Below, one piece after another: positions 1 through 6,282 of a DNA stretch of 7,105 bases. A program made the position numbers and the translations under genes. The DNA comes from an uncultured Actinomycetes bacterium (lineage in GTDB: Bacteria; Actinomycetota; Thermoleophilia; Miltoncostaeales; Miltoncostaeaceae). The number at the start of each line of letters is the position of its first letter. Positions within the stretch are counted from its first letter, which is position 1. Location of the stretch: contig CAIPNN010000256.1 of assembly GCA_903866425.1 (NCBI GenBank), positions 1 through 7,105 of the forward strand. Reading direction: 5' to 3'. A model generated the notes under the pieces. That model searched no databases, was not told the DNA's origin, and worked only from the letters and a program-made list of their open reading frames with translations.

Positions 1-72
1 CTGCAGGGCAAGTCGGAAGACGTGGACGGCGGACCGTTCATCTCTGACGACTCCGACTCGTACCGCGACTGA
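1..72 (+). CDS. C-terminal end of an unidentified protein (partial)
   Basis: Frame 1 is open from the left edge to a TGA at 70-72 and gives 23 residues, ending SDDSDSYRD. The tail is hydrophilic and acidic (six Asp and one Glu) and carries no recognisable motif. The next gene starts 4 bases after this stop, so the two are probably co-transcribed and perhaps translationally coupled. In many actinobacteria the gene before DUF177 is coaD or a DivIVA-like coiled-coil protein. A charged, disordered tail would suit the latter, but that is context only and 23 residues cannot settle it. That this is coding is inferred from the open frame and the tight junction. Confidence 0.55.
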   Translation: MQGKSEDVDGGPFISDDSDSYRD

Positions 73-76
73 CCAG

Positions 77-658
77 ATGACCGGGGGGCGCCCGGGCGAG
101 GCGGAGGGGGTCATTGACCTCCGCCGCCTCGGACTCATGTCCGGTGGTGCGGCGCACGCCGACGTGCCCGTGGCGCTCCAGGTGATCACCCTCGGCGGGC
201 AGGAGTACGTGCCCGACCCCGCCGATCTGGAGGCGCGGCTCGACGTGAGTGGCGCCGGCGCGGGCCTCGGACTTCGCCTGCGGTTCGCCGCCGATCTGCG
301 TGGACCGTGTCAGCGGTGTCTCACCGATGCCGTGGTGCACGTTGACGTTGATGCGCGCGACTTCCAGACCGCTGGCCGCGACGACATCGACGAGCCCGAC
401 CCCGATCTCGACTGCGAGTACCTGTGCGGCCCGAGCCGGCAGGAGCTTGACGTGGCCGCATGGGCCTGCGACTGCCTGCTTGAGGCCGTGCCCATGTCCA
501 TTTTCTGCCGTCCCGACTGCCAGGGCTTGTGTGTCACGTGCGGCGCGGACCTCAACGCGCAGCAGTGCGATTGCGAGGACGACACAACCGACCCGCGATG
601 GGCTGCATTGGGCGATTTGGCCGAGCGACTTCGCGAGGATGGTGGCGGCGATGGGTGA
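77..658 (+). CDS. yceD: DUF177 / YceD family protein, Cys-rich
   Basis: A 193-residue protein of the DUF177 (YceD) family, whose members are encoded next to rpmF across bacteria and are linked to 23S rRNA accumulation and ribosome biogenesis; the molecular mechanism is poorly known. Seen in sequence: a DLRRLGL opening at 14-20 typical of the family N-terminus, the GPCQRCL motif at 77-82 (Cys78, Cys81), and the C-terminal signature CRPDCQGLCVTCGADLN at 144-160, followed by CDC at 164-166 and DPRWAAL at 172-178. These cysteines look like metal ligands. Four more (Cys113, Cys117, Cys131, Cys133) lie between the two motifs, giving twelve in all. ATG at 77 is chosen because homology begins at about residue 12; ATG at 137 would cut into it. 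There is no clear Shine-Dalgarno, so coupling to the upstream gene is likely. rpmF follows after 53 bases. Confidence 0.9.
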   Translation: MTGGRPGEAEGVIDLRRLGLMSGGAAHADVPVALQVITLGGQEYVPDPADLEARLDVSGAGAGLGLRLRFAADLRGPCQRCLTDAVVHVDVDARDFQTAGRDDIDEPDPDLDCEYLCGPSRQELDVAAWACDCLLEAVPMSIFCRPDCQGLCVTCGADLNAQQCDCEDDTTDPRWAALGDLAERLREDGGGDG

Positions 659-679
659 GAGGCGCTAACCTCCCGCGTC

Positions 680-693
680 GTTCCGGAACCGGT
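680..693. repeat. Overlapping palindromes upstream of rpmF
   Basis: The 53-base gap between DUF177 and rpmF holds a perfect 10-base palindrome, GTTCCGGAAC (680-689), overlapping a second, ACCGGT (688-693), just before the rpmF ribosome binding site. A palindrome of this size could be a protein-binding site or a weak RNA fold, but short GC palindromes are common in this base composition. No promoter elements could be defined around it. Confidence 0.25.
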
Positions 694-700
694 CCTCTTC

Positions 701-706
701 AAGGAG
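701..706 (+). promoter_or_regulatory. rpmF ribosome binding site
   Basis: AAGGAG lies 5 bases before the TTG at 712. It is the clearest Shine-Dalgarno in the window, and it fixes the rpmF start on a TTG rather than on any codon upstream in the same open frame. Confidence 0.8.
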
Positions 707-711
707 CCGCA

Positions 712-891
712 TTGGCAGTCCCAAAGCGCAAGACATCACGCGCCCGCCGCGATAAGCGTCGTGCCACTCACACTGTGGCCGCGACCCGTCTCGGTCGTTG
801 CCCGCGCTGCACGGCTCCCGTGATGCCCCACCACGTATGCATGGTGTGCGGGCACTACAAGGGCCGCGCGGTCGTCGATACCGGCGTCTGA
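712..891 (+). CDS. rpmF: 50S ribosomal protein L32
   Basis: L32 is a small zinc-ribbon protein of the large ribosomal subunit. The 59 residues open with the family-diagnostic AVPKRKTSRARRDKRR, a basic rRNA-binding stretch. A zinc ribbon follows: CPRC (Cys30, Cys33) and CMVCG (Cys43, Cys46) with nine residues between the pairs, then HYKGR. All four cysteines are present, so this is the zinc-binding (C+) form, not the Cys-less paralogue that some actinobacteria make under zinc limitation. TTG is the start codon: it directly precedes AVPKRK and is preceded by AAGGAG. The frame is open further upstream, but that stretch overlaps DUF177 and does not resemble L32. plsX begins 13 bases after the stop. 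Confidence 0.97.
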   Translation: MAVPKRKTSRARRDKRRATHTVAATRLGRCPRCTAPVMPHHVCMVCGHYKGRAVVDTGV

Positions 892-904
892 CGCACCTCC
901 CCGG

Positions 905-1915
905 TTGAGCACATCAGCCGGTCACGCCGTCGTCGCGCTTGACGCGATGGGCGGCGACAAGGCTCCACAGGTTCCCGTGTCGGGTGCCGTTGCCGCCGCG
1001 AAGGAGGGCATCGGTGTCCTGCTCGTGGGTGATCAGGCCGTGCTTGAGCGCGAGCTTGCGACCCACGGCGACGTGCCGTCGGGTATCGAGATCGTGCACG
1101 CCGCCGACCGCATCCTGTCGACCGACGACGGGGTGAAGGCCGTCCGCACCAAGTCGGACGCTTCAATGGTCGTTGCGTGCAAGCAGGTGGCCGAGGGCCG
1201 TGCGTCGGCCGTGGTGTCGGCGGGGCACACCGGTGCCATGCTCGCCGCGTCCACGCTCCTGCTGCGTCGCCTTCCCGGCGTCATCCGCCCCGGCCTCGCG
1301 GTACCCATGCCGTCGGTGCTCGGCCCCGTGGTGCTCATCGACGGCGGCGCCAATGTGGAGTGCAAGCCCGAGTACCTGGCCCAGTTCGCCGTGATGGGTC
1401 GCGTGCTGGCCCACGAGATCATGGGCATTGACGACCCGACCGTGGGAATCCTCACCATCGGCGAGGAGGCCGGCAAGGGCACCGAACTGGTGCAGGAGGC
1501 TTACGCGCTGCTGGAGGGCACGCCGGGCTTCATCGGCAACATCGAGGGCCGCGATGTGCCCAAGGGCACCGCACGGGTCATCGTCACGGATGGCTTCACC
1601 GGCAACGTGGCCCTCAAGTTGTACGAAGGGGCTGCCGGCATGCTGTTCAGCGAGATCCGGCGCGGTCTCATGTCGTCAACGCGCGGCAAGATCGCGGGCA
1701 AGCTGGCCATGCCGAGCTTCCAGGAACTGCGCAAGAAGGTTGACCCCGAGGAGTACGGCGGTGCCTACTTGCTCGGCGTGCGCGGAATGTCGGTGATCGG
1801 CCACGGCAACTCGGGCGTGCGCGGCATGACCAATGGCATCCGCACGGCCGCCCGTGGCGTGGCGGGAGACGTGACGGGCCACATTGAGGCCGGCCTGGGA
1901 GTCACCTCCAAATAG
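905..1915 (+). CDS. plsX: Phosphate acyltransferase PlsX
   Basis: PlsX makes acyl-phosphate from acyl-ACP and inorganic phosphate, the first step of the PlsX/PlsY route to phosphatidic acid; it is a peripheral membrane enzyme. At 336 residues it has the usual length. Motifs in order: ALDAMGGDKAP (11-21), SAGHTGAMLA (105-114), RPGLAVPMPS (128-137), DGGANVECKPEYL (146-158), GEEAGKGTEL (186-195), GNIEGRDV (211-218), TDGFTGNVALK (228-238), YGGAYLLGVRG (284-294) and HGNSGVRGMTNGI (300-312). In the second motif the usual Asn (SAGNTGA) is His108. The TTG at 905 is the only start that keeps the N-terminal strand before DAMGGD. It has no Shine-Dalgarno, so re-initiation after rpmF, 13 bases away, is likely. 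The substrate donor ACP is encoded by the next gene. Confidence 0.97.
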   Translation: MSTSAGHAVVALDAMGGDKAPQVPVSGAVAAAKEGIGVLLVGDQAVLERELATHGDVPSGIEIVHAADRILSTDDGVKAVRTKSDASMVVACKQVAEGRASAVVSAGHTGAMLAASTLLLRRLPGVIRPGLAVPMPSVLGPVVLIDGGANVECKPEYLAQFAVMGRVLAHEIMGIDDPTVGILTIGEEAGKGTELVQEAYALLEGTPGFIGNIEGRDVPKGTARVIVTDGFTGNVALKLYEGAAGMLFSEIRRGLMSSTRGKIAGKLAMPSFQELRKKVDPEEYGGAYLLGVRGMSVIGHGNSGVRGMTNGIRTAARGVAGDVTGHIEAGLGVTSK

Positions 1916-1917
1916 CG

Positions 1918-1949
1918 GGTGCGCCTCCGGTGAAGCGTCCGGAGGCACC
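1918..1949 (+). terminator. Hairpin after plsX, possible weak terminator or attenuator
   Basis: A perfect 8-bp stem, GCCTCCGG (1923-1930) with CCGGAGGC (1939-1946), encloses an 8-base loop. With a 2-base bulge (1921-1922) it extends by three pairs, GGT (1918-1920) with ACC (1947-1949). It begins two bases after the plsX stop. The next 21 bases (1950-1970) contain ten T, notable in this GC-rich window, but no uninterrupted T-run, so it is not a classical intrinsic terminator. Partial termination, attenuation or 3' end stabilisation between plsX and acpP are all possible. Confidence 0.4.
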
Positions 1950-1973
1950 TGTACGTTGCTCTTCGTCATTGAG

Positions 1974-1999
1974 GCCCGAAACGGGCGTCCCGAAGGGAG
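1974..1999 (+). promoter_or_regulatory. acpP leader: ribosome binding site with small alternative hairpins
   Basis: The Shine-Dalgarno AAGGGAG (1993-1999) precedes tandem GTG codons at 2003 and 2006. Spacing is 3 bases to the first and 6 to the second. Just upstream, GCCCG (1974-1978) can pair with CGGGC (1982-1986), and TCCC (1988-1991) with GGGA (1995-1998), the latter covering the binding site. An alternative pairing, CGGG (1982-1985) with CCCG (1989-1992), excludes both and would free the site. The stems are only 4-5 bp, so the ribosome binding site is well supported but the switch idea is speculative. Confidence 0.5.
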
Positions 2000-2002
2000 A
2001 AC

Positions 2003-2251
2003 GTGGTGGATCGAGCACAGGCCCTTTCCGAGATCCAGGCCATCCTCGTCGAGCAGCTCGGCGTTGATGCGGCTGAGGTCGTCGAGACTGCATCATTCTC
2101 GGAGGATCTGAACGCCGACTCCCTCGACCTGGTCGAGATGATCATGGAGATGGAGGACAAGTTCGGGGTGAAGATCCCGGACGAGGACGCGGAGAAGATC
2201 GTCACCGTCGGCGACGCCGTCGACTACGTCATCGCCCGCTCCGGTTCCTAG
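2003..2251 (+). CDS. acpP: Acyl carrier protein
   Basis: ACP carries growing acyl chains on a 4'-phosphopantetheine arm in type II fatty-acid synthesis and supplies acyl-ACP to PlsX. The 82-residue acidic protein has the family length and the modification motif LNADSLDLVEM (36-46), with Ser40 as the attachment serine. Helix 2 and the recognition helix continue with MEDKFGVKIPDED (50-62), and VTVGDAVDYV (68-77) is the typical last helix. The start is GTG at 2003; GTG at 2006 is equally plausible and better spaced from AAGGGAG, which would shorten the protein by one residue. It sits between plsX and rnc, so this is a primary-metabolism ACP and not a polyketide carrier. fabD and fabH, frequent neighbours elsewhere, are not between plsX and acpP here. 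Confidence 0.96.
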   Translation: MVDRAQALSEIQAILVEQLGVDAAEVVETASFSEDLNADSLDLVEMIMEMEDKFGVKIPDEDAEKIVTVGDAVDYVIARSGS

Positions 2252-2294
2252 GGAATCCGGACACCCACCCCGTGATCTCGCCGGGCTTCTCGAG

Positions 2295-2945
2295 TTGCTC
2301 GATGCGGACCTCAGGCGTGAGGCCCTGCTGCACCCGCAGTGGGCACCCGATCATCTGCGTTCGTACGAGCGGCTCGAGTTTCTCGGCGATGCGGTACTCG
2401 GCCAGATCGTGACGGTCGAACTGTTCACCCGGCACCCCGACCGGGCTGAGGGCGACCTCACGTTCATGCGTCAGCGCGTGGTGTCGCGCGACGCCTGCGC
2501 CGTGGTGGCCGAGGCCTGTGGCCTGCCTGCCGCCATGGTGGCCATCGCGCCCAAGCGGTACGCCGCAGAGGCCGACCAACTGGCCGAGAGTCACAACGTG
2601 AAGGCCGCGCTGGCCGAGTCGGTCATCGGCGCCGGCTGGCTGGGGCCGGGCCCCGAGGCAACCACGTCGGCTGTTCTCGGCTCCTTTGCCGCGGCACTCG
2701 ACGCGGCACCCACGCGCATGCGTGATGCCAAGACGGAGTTGCAGGAGGAAGTCGCCCGCCGTGGCGGCAACCGCGTGCACTACGAGATCACGGGCGAGGA
2801 CGGCCCGGCGCAGGCGCGCGTGTTCACTGCGCGCGTCACGCAGGACGGTCAGGCCCTCGGCGAGGGCACTGGTCGCAGTAAGCAGGCCGCCGAGCAGGCA
2901 GCGGCCGAGGTGGCGCTTGGCGCCATCACCGGAAAGGGGTCGTGA
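2295..2945 (+). CDS. rnc: Ribonuclease III
   Basis: RNase III cleaves double-stranded RNA and processes rRNA precursors. The 216 residues comprise an N-terminal nuclease domain (about 1-140) with the signature ERLEFLGDAVL (25-35), EGDLTFMRQRVVS (52-64) and ESHNVKAALAESVIGA (98-113), then a double-stranded RNA-binding domain (about 146-211) ending in GTGRSKQAAEQAAAEVAL. Aligned by eye with the E. coli enzyme, Glu25, Glu28, Asp32 and Glu108 match Glu38, Glu41, Asp45 and Glu117, but the position of Asp114 is Ala105. TTG at 2295 is the first canonical start in a frame open from 2172. It has no Shine-Dalgarno, and the residues encoded just upstream (DLAGLLEL) look like the start of helix 1, so the true N-terminus is uncertain. 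smc begins 4 bases after the stop. Confidence 0.92.
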   Translation: MLDADLRREALLHPQWAPDHLRSYERLEFLGDAVLGQIVTVELFTRHPDRAEGDLTFMRQRVVSRDACAVVAEACGLPAAMVAIAPKRYAAEADQLAESHNVKAALAESVIGAGWLGPGPEATTSAVLGSFAAALDAAPTRMRDAKTELQEEVARRGGNRVHYEITGEDGPAQARVFTARVTQDGQALGEGTGRSKQAAEQAAAEVALGAITGKGS

Positions 2946-2949
2946 CACC

Positions 2950-5900
2950 GTGCTGAAGCGTCTGCGCATCAAGGGTTTCAAGTCGTTCGCCGACCCCATC
3001 GACCTTGAGTTTGGCCCCGGCATCAACGTGATTGTCGGCCCCAACGGGTCGGGGAAGAGCAACATCTCCGAGGCCATCGCCTGGGCGCTCGGCGAGCAGC
3101 GCGCGGGCAAACTGCGCGCACCGGCCATGCAGGACATCCTGTTCTCGGGGGGCGACGGCCGCCAGCCCGTCGGCATGGCCGAGGTGTCCATCACGCTCGA
3201 TGGCCCGGTCACGGAGGGGCCCGCCGAACTGGGTGTCACCCGCCGTCTCACCCGCGCCGGCGACTCGGGCTACAAGCTGAACAACGGCAACTGCCGCCTG
3301 GTCGACGTGCTCGACTCGCTGTCGTCGCGCGGTCTCGGCCCGCAGTCGCTGTCGATCATCCGCCAGGGGCAGGTCGACCAGATCTGCCAGAGCAAGCCTG
3401 CCGCAATGCGGGCCATCCTCGACGAGGCGGCAGGCACCGGCCTGCCCAAGCGCCGGCGTCACCGCGCCGAGCTGCGGCTGAAGCATGTGGACGACCACCT
3501 GGCGCGCGCGCGTGACCTCGCCGGCGAGATCGCATCTCGCGCCCGCTCACTGGAGCGCCAGGCCCGAGCGGCTGAGCGGGCTGCAGAGGTGGAGAAGGAA
3601 CTGACGGAGGCGCGCGAGGCGCTCGCCACCGCCCGCGCGGTTGGCGCAGGCCGTGCGCTGGCCGCTGCGCACGAGGCCCGCACCGCACGCGCCACCGAGG
3701 TGACCGTTGCCACGCAGGCGCTCGAGGCGGCCCGTGTGGCTGCGCGCACGGCGGGTGAGGACCGCCAGCGGGTGATCACCGAGCGTGAGAACGCCATGCA
3801 GTCGGCCGGCCGAATCCGTGGTGTGGCCGAGCGCCTTGCGGGCCGCTCAGAGGTTGCCACCGGGCGTGTGCAGTCGGCGCATGACGAGGCCGAGCGCCGC
3901 CGGCAGCGCCGCCGCGAGGCGCAGGAGGCCCTTGTGGCCGCCGAGCGTGCGCATGAGGAGGCCGAGAAGGGGCTCGCCCTTGCCGAGGGGGCTGCAGCCG
4001 AGGCTGCTGACCGCCTGCAGCAGGCTGAGGCCGCCGATCAGGCCGCGCTGGCCGCGCTGGAGCGCGCGCGTGAAGACCGCCGGGTCGCCGAGCGTGACGC
4101 CGCCGAACGCGCCGCCGCAGAGGCCCGCGTGGTGCGTGCCACCGAGGCCATCTCCGGGCTGGACGGCGCAGATGCACCCGACGTCACCCGCGCCGAGCGC
4201 CGGGCCGAGATCTCGCTGGCCCGCCGCACCCGCGATCAGGAGCGTCTGGCTGACGCCCGCAGGGCGGCTGAGGCTGCACGCTCGGCCCGCGAGGGCGCCG
4301 CGGCCCGCGCCGCGCGCCTGGCATCGGAGGCCGCGTCGCTGGCTCCCGGCGACGACCGCCCGGTTGACGGCGTGCTGCTGGGCGATGGCATCGAGGTGCA
4401 GGAGGGCATGGAGCGGGCTGTTGCCGCGGCCCTCGGCGAGTTGGCCGATGCGCCGCTTGTGCACACCTTCGGTGAGGGCGCCAAGGCGCTTGAGGCCGGT
4501 GCCAGCGCCGCCGCAGTCGCCCGCCCGTCTGCATCGCAGCAGCAGGCCACGCCGCCGGTGCCTGGCGCCCGTCCGCTGTCGTCGGTGGTCACCGCCTGTC
4601 CCGACCGCGCTCGCCCGTGGCTCGATGGCCTGCTTGCCGGCGCGTGGTTGGTGCCCTCGCTTGAGGGCCTGCCGCAGGGCATCAATGCCCGCGTGCTGGT
4701 GACCGAGGACGGCCTGGCCTTCCGTCCGGGACTCGGCATGCTCACCGGCGTGCGCGGCCCCTGGGCCGGGCGTGCGCTGCACCGCCGTGCAATTGAGAGC
4801 GCCCAGCAGGCGGCGTCGAAGGTTGATCTGGCTGAGCAGGGCGAGCGCGATGCTGCGCAGGCCGAGCGTCGCATGGGCGCCCGGGCACGGGCCACTGAGC
4901 GCGCTGCCGAGCGTCAGCAGTCGCGTCTTGAGTCTGCGCGCGCCGAGGCCCGCAGTCGTGCCGCCGCACGCGCAGAGGCCGTTGCCGCGCTGGACGCCGC
5001 TCGCGCCGAACTCGCCCGCCTGGGATCAACCCCTGATGGCGAGCCGGTTGACCCCGAGGTGGCTGCCGAGGCCGCGCGCACCGCGCGTGTGGCGCGGGAC
5101 GCCGCGCGGGAGTCGGCGCGCATCGCCGATCAGGACGCCACCCAGCGCCGGGCGGTGCTGCAGGACATCGTGGCGCGCCGGGCACGTGCACGGGCTGAGG
5201 CCGAGGCACCCGAGCCGGCCATGGCCGACCACAGCACGGTGCTTGCCGCGGCGAGGGCGATGAACCAGGTGGCCGAGGCGCTGGCACCCTGCGGTGACGC
5301 GCTTGACCAGCGTGCCCGCGAACTCGCCGCCACGCTGAATGAGACGGGCACGGCGTTGCAGCAGGCGCAGCAGGCCGTTGAGGCCGCTGAGCGCGCCACT
5401 CACGGCGCAGCAGAGGCCGACCGCGCCGCCGAGATCGCTGTGGCAGTGGCCGCCGAGCGCGCACGCGAGGCGGGCGTTGCCGAAGATGCACCTGCACCGC
5501 CTCCGCCCGTGGAGGGCGAGGAGGACGCCGACACCATCGCCGAACGCGTGGAGGCACTGGCCGTGCGCCGCGAGGGCATGGGAGCTGTCAATCCCCTTGC
5601 CGCAGAGGAGCGCGCCGAGCTGTCGGAGCGCGAGGCCGAGACCACCGAGCAGATCGAGGACCTCGAGAAGGCTGCAGAGGCCCTGCGCGCCCAGATGGCC
5701 GAACTCGACGCCCAGGTTGCCGGGGGCTTCGCCGACGTGATGCAGGCGGTTGACGAGCGGTTCCAGGAGGTTGTGGCACTGCTGTTCCCGGGCGGTACCG
5801 GGCGCCTGCGGATCGTCGACGATGAGGGCGAGGAGGGCGTCGAGGTCGAGGTGATCCCAGCCGGCAAGCGCGCCCGCTCACTCGCGCTGTTCTCGGGCGG

Positions 5901-6282
5901 CGAGAAGTCGATGATCGCACTTGGGTTCTGCCTGGCGATCGCCATGGCCCGTCCCACACCGTTCTACCTGCTCGACGAGGTGGAGGCGGCGCTCGACGAC
6001 GCCAACCTCCGCAGGTTCCTCGGTGTGCTGCGTCGCCTTGCCGGCGAGCGTCAGTTCATCCTCATCACGCACCAGCAGCCCACCGTCGAGGTGGCCGACC
6101 TCCTCTTTGGCGTCACCATGGGTCGGTCGGGCGTGTCGCAGGTTGTGGCCCGTCGCCTCGACCGCGACGCCGAGGGCCCGGCCCGCCCGTGGGTGCGCCG
6201 TCAGTTGCAGGCCGTGGGCAGCCCGGCCCCCGTGGTTGCGCCGGACGCCGACGAGCCGCCGGCCGCCGCGGCAGCGGGATGA
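2950..6282 (+). CDS. smc: Chromosome segregation ATPase SMC
   Basis: SMC dimers, with ScpA and ScpB (not in this window), extrude DNA loops and keep sister chromosomes apart. The 1110 residues show the full layout: N-terminal head with Walker A GPNGSGKSN (30-38), LGEQRAGKLRA (47-57) and the IIRQGQVDQI Q-loop (136-145); coiled coil about 171-465; hinge about 470-610; returning coil from about 614; a proline break (PAPPPP, 848-853) and GAVNPLA (878-884) at the joint; C-terminal head with the ABC signature FSGGEKS (981-987), Walker B FYLLDEVEAALDD (1005-1017) and ITHQQ. Both arms are very rich in Ala, Arg and Glu. It is somewhat shorter than the usual 1150-1200. GTG at 2950 is chosen because LKRLRIKGFKSF is the family N-terminus; GGAAAGGGG (2931-2939) lies 10 bases upstream. 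The frame stays open further upstream, but that part overlaps rnc and is not SMC-like. The tail from about 1085 is Pro/Ala-rich and probably disordered. Confidence 0.97.
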   Translation: MLKRLRIKGFKSFADPIDLEFGPGINVIVGPNGSGKSNISEAIAWALGEQRAGKLRAPAMQDILFSGGDGRQPVGMAEVSITLDGPVTEGPAELGVTRRLTRAGDSGYKLNNGNCRLVDVLDSLSSRGLGPQSLSIIRQGQVDQICQSKPAAMRAILDEAAGTGLPKRRRHRAELRLKHVDDHLARARDLAGEIASRARSLERQARAAERAAEVEKELTEAREALATARAVGAGRALAAAHEARTARATEVTVATQALEAARVAARTAGEDRQRVITERENAMQSAGRIRGVAERLAGRSEVATGRVQSAHDEAERRRQRRREAQEALVAAERAHEEAEKGLALAEGAAAEAADRLQQAEAADQAALAALERAREDRRVAERDAAERAAAEARVVRATEAISGLDGADAPDVTRAERRAEISLARRTRDQERLADARRAAEAARSAREGAAARAARLASEAASLAPGDDRPVDGVLLGDGIEVQEGMERAVAAALGELADAPLVHTFGEGAKALEAGASAAAVARPSASQQQATPPVPGARPLSSVVTACPDRARPWLDGLLAGAWLVPSLEGLPQGINARVLVTEDGLAFRPGLGMLTGVRGPWAGRALHRRAIESAQQAASKVDLAEQGERDAAQAERRMGARARATERAAERQQSRLESARAEARSRAAARAEAVAALDAARAELARLGSTPDGEPVDPEVAAEAARTARVARDAARESARIADQDATQRRAVLQDIVARRARARAEAEAPEPAMADHSTVLAAARAMNQVAEALAPCGDALDQRARELAATLNETGTALQQAQQAVEAAERATHGAAEADRAAEIAVAVAAERAREAGVAEDAPAPPPPVEGEEDADTIAERVEALAVRREGMGAVNPLAAEERAELSEREAETTEQIEDLEKAAEALRAQMAELDAQVAGGFADVMQAVDERFQEVVALLFPGGTGRLRIVDDEGEEGVEVEVIPAGKRARSLALFSGGEKSMIALGFCLAIAMARPTPFYLLDEVEAALDDANLRRFLGVLRRLAGERQFILITHQQPTVEVADLLFGVTMGRSGVSQVVARRLDRDAEGPARPWVRRQLQAVGSPAPVVAPDADEPPAAAAAG

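Noticed and set aside
1951..1985. Possible sigma-70 promoter upstream of acpP (TTGCTC as -35)
   Set aside because: No acceptable -10 element lies 16-18 bases downstream, where the sequence is GC-rich.
2686..2949. Upstream extension of the smc frame by 88 codons
   Set aside because: The extension overlaps rnc out of frame and is an Arg/Ala-rich shadow; SMC homology begins exactly at GTG 2950.
2229..3251. Long minus-strand open frame (340 codons) opposite rnc and the start of smc
   Set aside because: It lies opposite two well-supported genes, has low-complexity Arg/Gly/Ala content and no recognisable domain. Such frames are expected in GC-rich DNA where the antisense strand rarely has stops.
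3847..4782. Minus-strand open frame (311 codons) opposite the smc coiled coil
   Set aside because: It mirrors the repetitive Ala/Arg/Glu codons of the SMC arm and has no family signature or start context.
3541..5460. Repetitive GCC/GAG/CGC-rich stretches in smc resembling DNA repeats
   Set aside because: These are the codons of Ala/Glu/Arg-rich coiled-coil heptads; no exact long direct repeat unit with regular spacing was seen.
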